Of a stretch of 64,000 nucleotides of DNA, positions 40,717 to 49,130 are shown in pieces. Origin of the DNA: Bacillus sp. NTK071. Lineage in GTDB: Bacteria; Bacillota; Bacilli; Bacillales; Guptibacillaceae. The notes under the pieces were generated by a model, which was given only the letters and a program-made list of their open reading frames with translations, made no database searches and had not been told where the DNA came from. Every line of letters begins with the position of its first letter. The first letter of the stretch is position 1. The stretch covers positions 1 to 64,000 of the forward strand of contig NZ_JAFKOI010000014.1 of assembly GCF_017303315.1 (NCBI RefSeq). The letters run 5' to 3'. Made by a program: the position numbers and the translations under genes.

Positions 40717-41380
40717 CGTTTCGGAGTTCATTGATCTCTGGGGTGCAGATATATGGGAAGCGATTATTGAAACTTTTCAAATGGTTGGGATCTCACTCTT
40801 AATCTCGGTATTAATTGGCCTTCCGCTAGGCGTATTGCTTGTTTTAACACGACCAGAAAAAGCACTCGAGAATAAATTTCTGTTTCGTTTATTGAATGCG
40901 GTCATTAACGTAATCAGGTCGATTCCATTTATTATTCTATTATTTTTCATCTTACCTTTTACGAAAATGATTGCTGGCACAACTATTGGAGTTAAAGGTG
41001 TTATTGTGCCACTTGTTGTCTTTACGGCGCCTTATATTGCAAGGTTGATGGAGTCGGCGCTACTTGAAGTGGACCGAGGTGTCGTTGAAGCCTATGAAGC
41101 AATGGGTGTGAAAACCCGACATATCATCTGGCATGTTCTTGTAAGAGAATCTCGTTCATCGATTGTGCTTGGTTTAACGATTGCAACCATCGGATTGATT
41201 GGAGCAACGGCAATGGCTGGACTTGTCGGCGCTGGTGGTCTTGGGGACCTTGCTTATCGATATGGTCACTTGCGGTACGAAGTAGATGTGATGTACGTCA
41301 CGGTATTTCTCTTAATTGTTCTCGTTCAAGGGCTCCAATCGTTTGGAAATGTTCTCTCAGCTCGGTTGAAAAAGGATTAA
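40706..41380 (+). CDS. metI: Methionine ABC transporter permease MetI
   Basis: 224 residues with CAGGAGGTGAAAGCAC upstream. Five hydrophobic segments and the conserved ABC permease loop EAYEAMGVKTRHIIWHVLV (about 130-148), with the family's AMAGLVGAGGLGDLAYRYG. It forms the membrane channel for MetN and MetQ. Confidence 0.94.
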   Translation: MSANVSEFIDLWGADIWEAIIETFQMVGISLLISVLIGLPLGVLLVLTRPEKALENKFLFRLLNAVINVIRSIPFIILLFFILPFTKMIAGTTIGVKGVIVPLVVFTAPYIARLMESALLEVDRGVVEAYEAMGVKTRHIIWHVLVRESRSSIVLGLTIATIGLIGATAMAGLVGAGGLGDLAYRYGHLRYEVDVMYVTVFLLIVLVQGLQSFGNVLSARLKKD

Positions 41381-41398
41381 AGAAAGGAGGAGTTAGCA

Positions 41399-42496
41399 AT
41401 GGAACCTATACAAGTAAGAGCAACGCCAGGTCTTTATGAGTGTCGTGCCGGTGTCCTTCAGAACTTACCCCGTCTTCTTCATGAAGGGGGATTTGCGAAC
41501 GTATTTGTGATTTCAGGCAAACAATCCTGGGAGGCTGCTCGGGACTACTTCCCGGATCTGTCTGCCTATCAGGTAGCTTATTCAACATATAGCGGGGAAT
41601 GTTCGGAAACAGAAATTGCAAGGCAGGCTGAATTAGCGACCATTCACAGTGCAGATTTTATCTTAGGTGTGGGTGGCGGAAAAGTGCTAGATGTGGCAAA
41701 AGCAGTCGGTAACGAAATCAATAAGGATGTTGGTCTCGTTCCAACACTCGCCTCCACTTGTGCAGCTACGACGCCTCTTAGTGTGAAATATACAGATGAA
41801 GGTAAATTTGTTACATATACTATTTTTCCAAGAAGTACATATCTTGTTCTTGTAGAGCCTGAAATTCTTTTGCATTCACCAGTCGCATATTTGAGAGCTG
41901 GAATTGGTGATACGCTTGCCAAATGGTATGAAGCTAGAGCGCTAATTGAAGGGCTTCCGTCAACTCCTGTTCCTGTTCAGTTAGCGTATGAGGTGGCAAA
42001 AAGCTGTCGAGAAGTTCTTGTTAAGGATGGTGAAACGGCTGTTGAAGATCAACAGAATGGTCGATTGAGTGATGCGTTTATTCGTGTGATTGAAACAAAT
42101 CTTTTATCCGGAGGAATGGTCGGTGGTCTCGGTGATCGATACGGTCGCATTGCTGGCGCGCACTCGATTCATAATGGGCTAACTTACGTTCAGGAAGCGC
42201 ACACCTTCCTTCATGGTGAAAAAGTAGCATATGGCATTCTTGTGCAGCTTGTGCTTGAAGGAGAGTGGGAAGAGGTGAGAGGCTTATTAGATTTCTATAA
42301 AGAAATTGGTTTGCCGATTTCATTAGAATCGATTGGGGTTGAAGCAATAAATGTAGAGAGAGTAAGCCATGTGATCGCAGACTACGCGACGAGAGAAGGA
42401 GAGTCGATTCACTTTCCTGCTTCTTCAGCTGTTAGGAAGAAGGATGTGATTGAAGCGATTGTTGCATTAGAAGCATTGAAAGTTACGTTAAGCTGA
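41399..42496 (+). CDS. Iron-containing alcohol dehydrogenase family oxidoreductase (GldA/YbdH-like)
   Basis: 365 residues with AAAGGAGGAGTTAGCA upstream, 18 bases after metI. Glycerol dehydrogenase-like fold: GVGGGKVLDVAKAVG (NAD-binding, about 93-107), PTLASTCAATTPLSVKY, the metal-site aspartate in GIGDTLAKWYEARA, and histidines in AGAHSIHNGL and AHTFLHGEKVAYG. It resembles E. coli YbdH (HcxA), a 2-oxoacid reductase. Co-transcription with methionine uptake under an S-box suggests a methionine-derived 2-oxoacid such as 4-methylthio-2-oxobutyrate as substrate; this is inference. Confidence 0.8.
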   Translation: MEPIQVRATPGLYECRAGVLQNLPRLLHEGGFANVFVISGKQSWEAARDYFPDLSAYQVAYSTYSGECSETEIARQAELATIHSADFILGVGGGKVLDVAKAVGNEINKDVGLVPTLASTCAATTPLSVKYTDEGKFVTYTIFPRSTYLVLVEPEILLHSPVAYLRAGIGDTLAKWYEARALIEGLPSTPVPVQLAYEVAKSCREVLVKDGETAVEDQQNGRLSDAFIRVIETNLLSGGMVGGLGDRYGRIAGAHSIHNGLTYVQEAHTFLHGEKVAYGILVQLVLEGEWEEVRGLLDFYKEIGLPISLESIGVEAINVERVSHVIADYATREGESIHFPASSAVRKKDVIEAIVALEALKVTLS

Positions 42497-42549
42497 TCAA
42501 AAAGGCGATTGTGATGCTGATCCAGATGCTATTCTTAGACTTCCCCTCT

Positions 42550-42596
42550 TTCGACAAAAAGCGGGTGGTGACAGGCACCACCGCTCGCTTTCCCGC
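42550..42596 (+). repeat. GTGACAGGCACC dispersed repeat abutting the tcyP promoter
   Basis: TTCGACAAAAAGCGGGTGG then TGACAGGCACCACCGCTCGC and TTTCCCGC, running directly into TTGACA. Confidence 0.88.
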
Positions 42597-42625
42597 TTGA
42601 CAGCACCACAATATGGTAGTATTTT
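42597..42625 (+). promoter_or_regulatory. Probable tcyP promoter
   Basis: TTGACA (42597-42602), 17 bases, TATTTT (42620-42625). A hairpin ACTAAAC/GTTTAGT (42634-42667 region) lies in the untranslated leader; no known riboswitch is recognised there. Confidence 0.6.
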
Positions 42626-42699
42626 AGATTAATGCCGACTAAACTCATGTGAATTGTAATGTTTAGTTTTGACAGTGAATAAACAAAGGGGGAAACAGC

Positions 42700-44094
42700 A
42701 TGAACACATTTTTAGTGATTGTGAATATTGCCATTTTACTTATTCTTATTGGTGTATTAATTAAGATGCAGAAAAAGCATGTATCTTTTAGTAAGCGTGT
42801 TTTTGCCGGATTAGGGTTCGGTGTGGCGCTAGGTGTTTACTTGCAAGTCGTATTCGGAGCTAGTTCAGAGATTGTAAGCCAAACATCGGATTGGTATAGC
42901 ATTGTTGGAAGCGGATATGTTCGTTTGCTCATGATGATTGTCATCCCACTTGTCATGGTTTCAATCATTCAATCCATTACGAACCTTGAGAAGACATCAG
43001 AGCTTGGAAAGATGTCGGGTTGGATAATTGGAATTCTTGTTTCGACAGCGATGGTCGCAGCGATGGTTGGTGTTGGAAGCTCGCTCGTTTTCGATTTAAA
43101 TGCTGAGCAAATTGAAGCAGGTCAGGCGGAGCAAGATCGCGGAAGTTATCTTGAAGAAACGCTTGGTAGTGTTCAGGATATGAGTACGCCTGATAAGATT
43201 CTAGCTTTTATCCCTGCTAATCCATTCGAAGATATGACGGGTGCTCGTCCAACTTCAACGATCGCGGTTGTGATTTTCTCAGCAATTGTGGGAATTGCTG
43301 CGCTTGGTGTGCGAAGAAAGAATCCTGAGCAAGCTGCTGTTTTCACAAAAGGTGTGAATGCTGTCTATGCGATCGTGATGCGTATTGTCACGCTTGTGCT
43401 TCGTCTCACTCCGTTTGGCATCATGGGCTTGATGGCAACGACTGTCGCTCAGACCAATGTTGGCGGTATTCTTGAGTTAGGGAAGTTTGTTCTAGCTTCT
43501 TATTTAGCGTTACTTGTTATGTTTATTATTCATTTGATCTTGATTGCAACAGGTGGTTTAAATCCCTTAACTTATTTGAAAAAAGTTCTGCCTGTTCTTA
43601 CATTTGCCTTCACGTCGCGATCTAGTGCAGGTACAATTCCGTTAAACATTTCTGCCCAGAAAAATAGTCTTGGCGTTGACGAAGGGACAGCGAACATGTC
43701 TGCTTCCTTTGGAGCCACCATTGGTCAAAATGGGTGTGCGGGAATCTATCCTGCAATGCTTGCTGTCATGATTGCCCCAACAGTAGGCATTGATCCGCTT
43801 AGTCCTGGATTCTTAATTCAGCTTGTTCTTATTGTTGGTATTAGTTCATTCGGTGTGGCAGGAGTTGGCGGGGGTGCAACATTCGCAGCACTTATCGTTC
43901 TCTCGTCTATGAACTTACCGGTCTACTTAGCAGGACTTCTCATTTCAGTTGAGCCACTTATCGATATGGGACGTACGGCGCTCAATGTGAACGGTGCGAT
44001 GACATCAGGTACACTTACCTCGCGGATTCTTGGGAAGTTGAATCATGATAAATTTAACGATTCACATGCTGTTGAAAAAGATATAGCTGTTTAA
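42700..44094 (+). CDS. tcyP: L-cystine symporter TcyP
   Basis: 464 residues (B. subtilis TcyP is about the same length) with AAGGGGGAAACAGC upstream. DAACS-family glutamate/dicarboxylate fold with eight or more helices, FTSRSSAGTIPLN (serine-rich hairpin, about 305-317), NMSASFGATIGQNGCAGIYP and DMGRTALNVNGAMTSGTL near the C-terminus. It imports cystine with sodium or protons. It fits with the methionine transporter next door as a sulfur amino acid supply region. Confidence 0.92.
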   Translation: MNTFLVIVNIAILLILIGVLIKMQKKHVSFSKRVFAGLGFGVALGVYLQVVFGASSEIVSQTSDWYSIVGSGYVRLLMMIVIPLVMVSIIQSITNLEKTSELGKMSGWIIGILVSTAMVAAMVGVGSSLVFDLNAEQIEAGQAEQDRGSYLEETLGSVQDMSTPDKILAFIPANPFEDMTGARPTSTIAVVIFSAIVGIAALGVRRKNPEQAAVFTKGVNAVYAIVMRIVTLVLRLTPFGIMGLMATTVAQTNVGGILELGKFVLASYLALLVMFIIHLILIATGGLNPLTYLKKVLPVLTFAFTSRSSAGTIPLNISAQKNSLGVDEGTANMSASFGATIGQNGCAGIYPAMLAVMIAPTVGIDPLSPGFLIQLVLIVGISSFGVAGVGGGATFAALIVLSSMNLPVYLAGLLISVEPLIDMGRTALNVNGAMTSGTLTSRILGKLNHDKFNDSHAVEKDIAV

Positions 44095-44104
44095 GTAATT
44101 GACT

Positions 44105-44137
44105 GAGCCTGTTTCGCTAAAGAAGCAGGCTTTTTTT
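44105..44137 (+). terminator. tcyP terminator
   Basis: GCCTGTTTC and GAAGCAGGC stem around GCTAAA, then TTTTTTT. Confidence 0.92.
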
Positions 44138-44167
44138 GGTTCGCTTTCTATTTCTGATGTAGTAAAG

Positions 44168-44203
44168 AAAACCCCTGATTATCGTAATCGATATCCAGGG
44201 GTT
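44168..44203 (-). terminator. Terminator of the micro-ORF transcript
   Basis: On the minus strand AACCCCTGGATATCG pairs with the following CGATAATCAGGGGTT (loop ATTA) and TTTCTTTACT follows. It begins right at the stop codon of the second micro-ORF. Confidence 0.8.
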
Positions 44204-44241
44204 TAGTCGTGATAGTATTGTTTGGGTTTGGCTAGAGTCAT
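44203..44241 (-). CDS. Micro-ORF 2, 12 residues
   Basis: MTLAKPKQYYHD, with AGAAGGAG eight bases before the ATG. It lies 32 bases after micro-ORF 1 and directly before a terminator. No known family is recognised. Confidence 0.55.
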   Translation of the reverse strand: MTLAKPKQYYHD

Positions 44242-44273
44242 TGCGTAATCTCCTTCTATTCATGGTGATTTGA

Positions 44274-44321
44274 TTAGCGGCGGTTGATAATTTCTTGTTC
44301 TAACACATAAAGATTCTCCAT
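44274..44321 (-). CDS. Micro-ORF 1, 15 residues
   Basis: MENLYVLEQEIINRR, preceded by AAAGGAGGT, an exact match to the 16S anti-Shine-Dalgarno complement, at seven-base spacing. The peptide is hydrophilic and amphipathic rather than a membrane toxin. With micro-ORF 2 and the terminator it makes a transcript of about 150 nt on the minus strand that contains no larger gene. Confidence 0.6.
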   Translation of the reverse strand: MENLYVLEQEIINRR

Positions 44322-44462
44322 GGTTGTGACCTCCTTTCCTTTCTGTTGTTACTTTCAGTGTACGCGGAACTTAACCAAAATAAACCAGCCACAGGATTGG
44401 TTTTCAACTCAGTCCTAAGATGGAGCTTACATAAGACTATTTACACTTCGACAGCATTCTCC

Positions 44463-44510
44463 AAAAAACGGGCGGTGACAGGCACCCGCGAATCCCGCGA
44501 ACACGCGACC
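44463..44510 (+). repeat. GTGACAGGCACC dispersed repeat, degenerate
   Basis: AAAAAACGGGCGGTGACAGG then CACCCGCGAATCCCGCGAAC, with extra CGCGA units, 80 bp upstream of a lipoprotein gene. Confidence 0.78.
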
Positions 44511-44591
44511 CACGTAAGTCGCGCAAAGAAGGAAGAGGGGATATGACCGTCGAAAAGGAAAGGGACATCGACAATACTGGGGGAGAAGTAT

Positions 44592-45092
44592 ATGAAATGG
44601 GTGAGGCTGCTGCTTGTGTGGATTCTAGTAGTTGTTGGTACTGCTTCGTGTGCGTCAGAGCCTACTGTTCAACATGAAAAGACGGATACGATTCATCTCG
44701 TCCCTGAGGGATATGAAGGTCAGTTAATTGTCATTTATAACGTTGATGGAGCTCCTAAATTAAAAAAGGAGAAGGGGTATACTGTCATCCCCTATCATGA
44801 GGATGGTATGTATTTAACTTCTACGGAAGACATGGAATATGGGGCAGTGACAGATGAGTTTTATTACGTGGATCAAAAAGATAAGCGAACCCAAATTGAA
44901 CAAAACTGTACGTATCTATTTCCTAACAGCGGTATTACCGTTAAGGAACAGCGTCTCTTATATAGTGCTTACTATTTAACTCAGTCGCATTGTAGTGAAC
45001 AGTTCTATGGAAGAGGGCCTGAGAATGCAGGCAATCGAAATGTTTCTGCAAACGTAGAAGAGAAGTTGAGAGAAGAAGGACTGTTTGAATGA
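44592..45092 (+). CDS. Lipoprotein of unknown function
   Basis: 166 residues with GGGGGAGAAGTAT upstream. Lipobox GTASCAS (cysteine at about 20). The mature part begins EPTVQHEKTDTIHLVPEGYE and contains VIYNVDGAPKLKKEKGYTVI, a beta-rich domain with two further cysteines near 104 and 139 that could form a disulfide. No catalytic motif is seen. It is monocistronic. Confidence 0.75.
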   Translation: MKWVRLLLVWILVVVGTASCASEPTVQHEKTDTIHLVPEGYEGQLIVIYNVDGAPKLKKEKGYTVIPYHEDGMYLTSTEDMEYGAVTDEFYYVDQKDKRTQIEQNCTYLFPNSGITVKEQRLLYSAYYLTQSHCSEQFYGRGPENAGNRNVSANVEEKLREEGLFE

Positions 45093-45118
45093 TAGAGTCT
45101 TTTCATACTCATCAATCG

Positions 45119-45138
45119 TTAATCAAACGTTTGTTTAA
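45119..45138. repeat. 20-bp palindrome, copy 3
   Basis: TTAATCAAACGTTTGTTTAA, identical to the copies at 15514 and 23277, again between convergent genes. Confidence 0.8.
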
Positions 45139-45170
45139 CATAGAAAAAGGAAGGCGATGAGCTAAGATGC

Positions 45171-45752
45171 TCAGTCGCCTTCCTTTTGGTTCGTTCGTCT
45201 CCAAACACGATTAACCTCCAGTAATTCCTCGCCCTCAAACGTTAACCGGTAAACGTCAGGCATATCAAGCTCTCTCCAGAAAGTAACATCATACTGATTG
45301 TTAAAATAGCTCATAATCAATACCATAAGGTTACCATGAGTGCCGATTGCAACGCTTTTTCCTCTATGCGTATGTAACACTTCTTTACAAGCCTGAACGC
45401 CTCTTAGACGAGCTCTTTCATTCGATTCGCCACCAGGTAAATGAAATGCTTCATCACGCCAAACAGCTTCAATTGCATTATCAAAATTGTCCACTGGCTC
45501 TTGTGATAGGACTCTCTCTTTAAATTCTTCAATGAGCTGTATTTCTAGCCCATTGTTCTCGGCAAGACCCTCCACAGTTTGGATAGCTCGCATATACGGA
45601 CTTGAGAGCACGGCGTCTATTTTTACGTTTTTCATTACGTTTGTCAGTCGCTTTTGGTCTTCACGCCCTTTCTGTGAAAGTTCTCTTCCATATTCATCCG
45701 GTGTATACGTCGAATGAGCATGGCGAACTAAATAAATAACGGTTTCCTTCAT
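45171..45752 (-). CDS. Histidine phosphatase family protein (phosphoglycerate mutase-like)
   Basis: 193 residues with GAGGTGAAG upstream. RHG-family catalytic motif LVRHAHSTYTPDEYG (RHAHS at about 10-14), a second arginine in SPYMRAIQTVE, the glutamate in FKERVL and the second histidine in AIGTHGNLM (about 137). It is a cytosolic phosphomonoesterase, with substrate not predictable. It lies immediately downstream of a LuxR-type regulator gene on the same strand, separated by a palindrome. Confidence 0.88.
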   Translation of the reverse strand: MKETVIYLVRHAHSTYTPDEYGRELSQKGREDQKRLTNVMKNVKIDAVLSSPYMRAIQTVEGLAENNGLEIQLIEEFKERVLSQEPVDNFDNAIEAVWRDEAFHLPGGESNERARLRGVQACKEVLHTHRGKSVAIGTHGNLMVLIMSYFNNQYDVTFWRELDMPDVYRLTFEGEELLEVNRVWRRTNQKEGD

Positions 45753-45780
45753 TAAAATGCTTCACCTCATTAATGTAGTG

Positions 45781-45805
45781 GGGGTCAGGTACGCACCTGA
45801 CCCCC
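45781..45805. repeat. GGTCAGGT palindrome forming the end of the LuxR gene
   Basis: Read on the minus strand, GGTCAGGTGCGTACCTGACC. It supplies the last five codons and TGA stop of the regulator gene (G-Q-V-R-T-stop). Confidence 0.88.
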
Positions 45806-47692
45806 AATGATCACCCTCGTCAGCTGAGTTCGGTTCTTAACGCCTGTTTTCTCATAAATTCGGCTCAGGTGCTTTTTGATGGTCACTTCGCTGAGAGAGA
45901 GTTCATCAGCGAGTTTTGCGTTTGAATAGCCTTGGATAACGAGTGTTACGACTTCTTTTTCCCTTGGTGTGAAGCCGTAATGATCTAGTGGCGTTTCTGT
46001 TAAATTAACGCCGATCGCTTTAGCGAAGGATTCGAGATAAAGGGGCAGGCGCGAATTTCTTAAATCCAGTTCGTAAGTTTTTGATGGTCGTGATGGTCCA
46101 TAGTCAAAATGCTTTGCCTCGGGAACTTCCTTGAAGCGAAATTGCTCTAATAACTTTTGATAGAATGTGAGTGGTGTTGACGCTACAAGAATACCTTCAG
46201 TTAGAACTAGTGGGAGAAGGTGATAAAGAAGCGCTTTTCGATCCTCGCTTCGTTCGCTATCTGTTACACCAAGATAACGAATAACCCAACCAGATGGTTT
46301 GGTTACAGCCATAATCCGTTTTTCTTCAACAGGAGGTAGTCTTTTGAAATAACTTCGTGTGACAGGACTTCTTTTTAAATTTGGAAGTGTTGTCGATTGA
46401 ATCGGAATGAGAAAAGCCATTCCGGTTACATCTCCTTCACGGTTACGGAGCAATTTAACGTGTTGTATACCAATTGCTTCGATCATTTCTTTCGTCAAAA
46501 AGGCGTACTCTTGATTGTCCTTCGTGAGAGAGCGTTCTGCTAAATAAGGTTCTATATGTGGCCAATCTTTCTCACTTGCAGAGGACAAACTGTAAGTCGA
46601 AAGGGATTCAGGATCAAACGGAGCGGCTTGCATCATTGGTTCACCAAGCAAATAGAAAAACTCGCTAATTTCTGATGAATCCATTAGTCTGTCATGATCG
46701 AAGAATGTACGACAATACATAAGTGCTCGCTTCCAGAGCTGATGATAATAAGCTGGTTTTCTACGTTGAAGATCATCTCTCATAGCTCTTTGAAAAAGAG
46801 CATTAAGTTTCCAACCAGATTCTGTCTCTTCGAAAAAGGAAAGCGAAACGAGCGCTTCGAAATCATGACGAGACATTGGATAATCGAGCATCACTTCAAT
46901 TTTTTCTTGTTGGATGTATCGACCAATTGAGGCAGCTTCAATATATGGTAGGAGTCGGTCATCTTCTAATTCACTTAGCCACTCCTTGACCACCGTACGA
47001 TAAATAGACTGTTCGTCATTCGAGTTCCATTCGCTTGTTTCTTGAAGCTTTTGAACGCAAAGGGAGAGGGCATACGGATTTCCTGTTGAGAACTGCCAGG
47101 CTTTTTTGATCAAATCTGGTGTTAGTGTTTGAAAGGCAGAATCAAACTGCCCAATACTAAATCCATTTAACTCGATAGAGAGGATAAAAGGGTACCAGAT
47201 AGACGCTCGCCAGGAATCATTCAACGGCTTTCGTCCACAAAAAATGAGGATGGTTGTCGATGGTAACGAAGGGAGAAACGACTGTCTAAACCACTCATCA
47301 AGCGTTTCGAAACGCTCATAAGAGTCAATGGCAATGACAAACTTTTTCCCCTGTTGCTCAAGGTGTTGAATGTGCATCGTAATGGCTTCAAGTGTTGAGA
47401 CGTATGGATTTGAAGCACCCATCTGTGCAAGTAATGCTTGCAGAAATGCAGCTGGTTCCGCTCTTGAATACTGTGCATTTACTAGGTAAAAAACCACTTC
47501 TTTTCTAGTCGCTTCTCGATGATAATGTATAATCAATTCACTTTTTCCTGTGCCAGGTTGACCGAATATTGATAGAATACCACTTCCATTACGATCAAGT
47601 AGTTCGGAGAAAATAGCTAGCTCTTTTTCTCTCGTCAGGTTGAATGGAAAAGACTTGGTAGATCCGTCGTTTATTGAAGGTTCTGGAAGCAT
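45785..47692 (-). CDS. MalT-like LuxR-family transcriptional regulator (STAND ATPase)
   Basis: 635 residues with GGAGAGTGA upstream. A P-loop NTPase starts the protein (FGQPGTGKSELI, about 43-54; FVIAIDSYERF Walker B). A long helical middle region follows, and a C-terminal LuxR helix-turn-helix (FTPREKEVVTLVIQGYSNAK, then LSEVTIKKHLSRIYEKTGV, about 572-625). Such proteins bind an effector and activate target promoters as multimers. The inducer is unknown. The final residues GGQVRT come from a dispersed palindromic repeat, not from the family's normal C-terminus. Confidence 0.85.
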   Translation of the reverse strand: MLPEPSINDGSTKSFPFNLTREKELAIFSELLDRNGSGILSIFGQPGTGKSELIIHYHREATRKEVVFYLVNAQYSRAEPAAFLQALLAQMGASNPYVSTLEAITMHIQHLEQQGKKFVIAIDSYERFETLDEWFRQSFLPSLPSTTILIFCGRKPLNDSWRASIWYPFILSIELNGFSIGQFDSAFQTLTPDLIKKAWQFSTGNPYALSLCVQKLQETSEWNSNDEQSIYRTVVKEWLSELEDDRLLPYIEAASIGRYIQQEKIEVMLDYPMSRHDFEALVSLSFFEETESGWKLNALFQRAMRDDLQRRKPAYYHQLWKRALMYCRTFFDHDRLMDSSEISEFFYLLGEPMMQAAPFDPESLSTYSLSSASEKDWPHIEPYLAERSLTKDNQEYAFLTKEMIEAIGIQHVKLLRNREGDVTGMAFLIPIQSTTLPNLKRSPVTRSYFKRLPPVEEKRIMAVTKPSGWVIRYLGVTDSERSEDRKALLYHLLPLVLTEGILVASTPLTFYQKLLEQFRFKEVPEAKHFDYGPSRPSKTYELDLRNSRLPLYLESFAKAIGVNLTETPLDHYGFTPREKEVVTLVIQGYSNAKLADELSLSEVTIKKHLSRIYEKTGVKNRTQLTRVIIGGQVRT

Positions 47693-47830
47693 ATATCTAT
47701 CACTCTCCGATGCATAATATTACAAATAAACGTATAAGTACTATACTTTCGTATACTACCATGGTATTCCTGCTTTTGATAGAATAAATTAATAACTATT
47801 CAGAATTAACAGAATAAAGGAGGGGGAATA

Positions 47831-48196
47831 GTGGAAGCAGGGAAACAGAGTCAAACACCTCGCAAAACGTCCAGCGGGATGGAAGAGAACATTGCAGGAC
47901 TGTTGACCTACACTCTTGGATTCATTACTGGTATTCTTTTCCTTCTTATTGAAAAGGAAAACAGGTTTGTGCGCTTTCATGCTATGCAATCGATCGTCGT
48001 GTTCGGTTCGCTATTCGTTGTTAGCCTTGTACTAAGTGTCATTCCTGTCATTGGAACCATTGCATCATCTCTCCTCTTGCCACCGTTAAGTATGATTATA
48101 TGGATCGTATTGATGGTAAAAGCGTATCAGGGTCATCAGTATAAGCTACCTTTGGTTGGCGAGTTTTCGGAGAAGCAGCTCGAGAAAATAAAGTAA
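47831..48196 (+). CDS. DUF4870 membrane protein
   Basis: 121 residues from GTG with AAAGGAGGGGGAATA upstream. The pattern MEENIAGLLTYTLGFITGIL, FLLIEKENRFVRFHAMQS and three or four membrane helices is typical of DUF4870/YtzD-like proteins (about 110-120 residues). Function unknown. Divergent from the LuxR-type gene. Confidence 0.82.
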   Translation: MEAGKQSQTPRKTSSGMEENIAGLLTYTLGFITGILFLLIEKENRFVRFHAMQSIVVFGSLFVVSLVLSVIPVIGTIASSLLLPPLSMIIWIVLMVKAYQGHQYKLPLVGEFSEKQLEKIK

Positions 48197-48200
48197 AAGA

Positions 48201-48239
48201 AAAACCGCATGGCCACCTATTAAGGAGGAATGCGGTTTT
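48201..48239. terminator. Bidirectional terminator
   Basis: AAAACCGCAT and ATGCGGTTTT form the stem between the convergent DUF4870 gene and gtaB. Confidence 0.88.
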
Positions 48240-48242
48240 CAT

Positions 48243-49130
48243 TTATTGTTTTGTTAACTCATGGTCAACAACTTGTTTAAGGTAATCCATTACTTCTTTT
48301 TGTAGATCTGGACGGTTAAGAGCGAAGTCAACTGTTGCTTTAATAAAGCCGAATTTATCGCCAACATCATAACGTTCTCCTTCGAATTCATGTGCGAAAA
48401 CAGCTTGCTGCTCATTTAGCACTTTAATCGCGTCAGTTAGTTGAACTTCACCACCAGCTCCTTTAGGGAGATCCTCAAGAATAGAGAAGATTTCTGGCGT
48501 TAAAATATAACGTCCTAGAATGGCATAGTTAGAAGGTGCTTCTTCTAGGGAAGGTTTCTCAACAAGTGATTTAATCGGAATGATGCCATTATCGATTTGC
48601 TCACCTTTTGGAGAGATAATGCCGTATTTTGAAACAGCTTCATCTGCGACTTGCTGAACACCTACGATTGAAGTGCGATAGCGATTGTAGCTATCCATTA
48701 GTTGGCCGATACAAGGCTGTTCTGATTTGACGATATCATCTCCGAGAAGAACAGCGAAAGGTTCATTACCAATAAAACGGCTTGCACAGTTGATGGCATG
48801 TCCAAGTCCTTTTGGCTCTTTCTGGCGAATGTAGTGAATGTTCGCAAGGTTAGAGATTTGTTGTACTTCTTTTAACATGTCATTCTTTTGCTTCTTAATT
48901 AGCGTTTCTTCAAGCTCGTATGATTTATCAAAGTGATCTTCGATGGCACGCTTACCACGTCCGCTTACAATGATAATGTCTTCGATTCCAGCTGCAACAG
49001 CTTCTTCTACAATATATTGAATCGTTGGCTTGTCCACGATTGGTAGCATCTCTTTAGGTTGTGCTTTAGTTGCTGGTAAGAACCTAGTTCCCAGACCAGC
49101 AGCAGGTATGATCGCCTTCCTAACTCTCAT
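48243..49130 (-). CDS. gtaB: UTP-glucose-1-phosphate uridylyltransferase
   Basis: 295 residues. Nucleotidyltransferase motif [20 protein letters not shown] (about 9-28), [33 protein letters not shown] and [13 protein letters not shown]. It makes UDP-glucose for wall teichoic acid glucosylation, glycolipid anchors and, with GalE, UDP-galactose. It lies beside the wall polymer genes. The 49131-49850 gap upstream shows AT-rich DNA with no gene I can support. Confidence 0.95.
   Translation of the reverse strand: MRVRKAIIPAAGLGTRFLPATKAQPKEMLPIVDKPTIQYIVEEAVAAGIEDIIIVSGRGKRAIEDHFDKSYELEETLIKKQKNDMLKEVQQISNLANIHYIRQKEPKGLGHAINCASRFIGNEPFAVLLGDDIVKSEQPCIGQLMDSYNRYRTSIVGVQQVADEAVSKYGIISPKGEQIDNGIIPIKSLVEKPSLEEAPSNYAILGRYILTPEIFSILEDLPKGAGGEVQLTDAIKVLNEQQAVFAHEFEGERYDVGDKFGFIKATVDFALNRPDLQKEVMDYLKQVVDHELTKQ

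Noticed and set aside
42626-42699. Possible T-box or S-box in the tcyP leader
   Set aside because: The leader is under 80 bases and has only one weak hairpin. No T-box bulge sequence and no SAM-I core are present.
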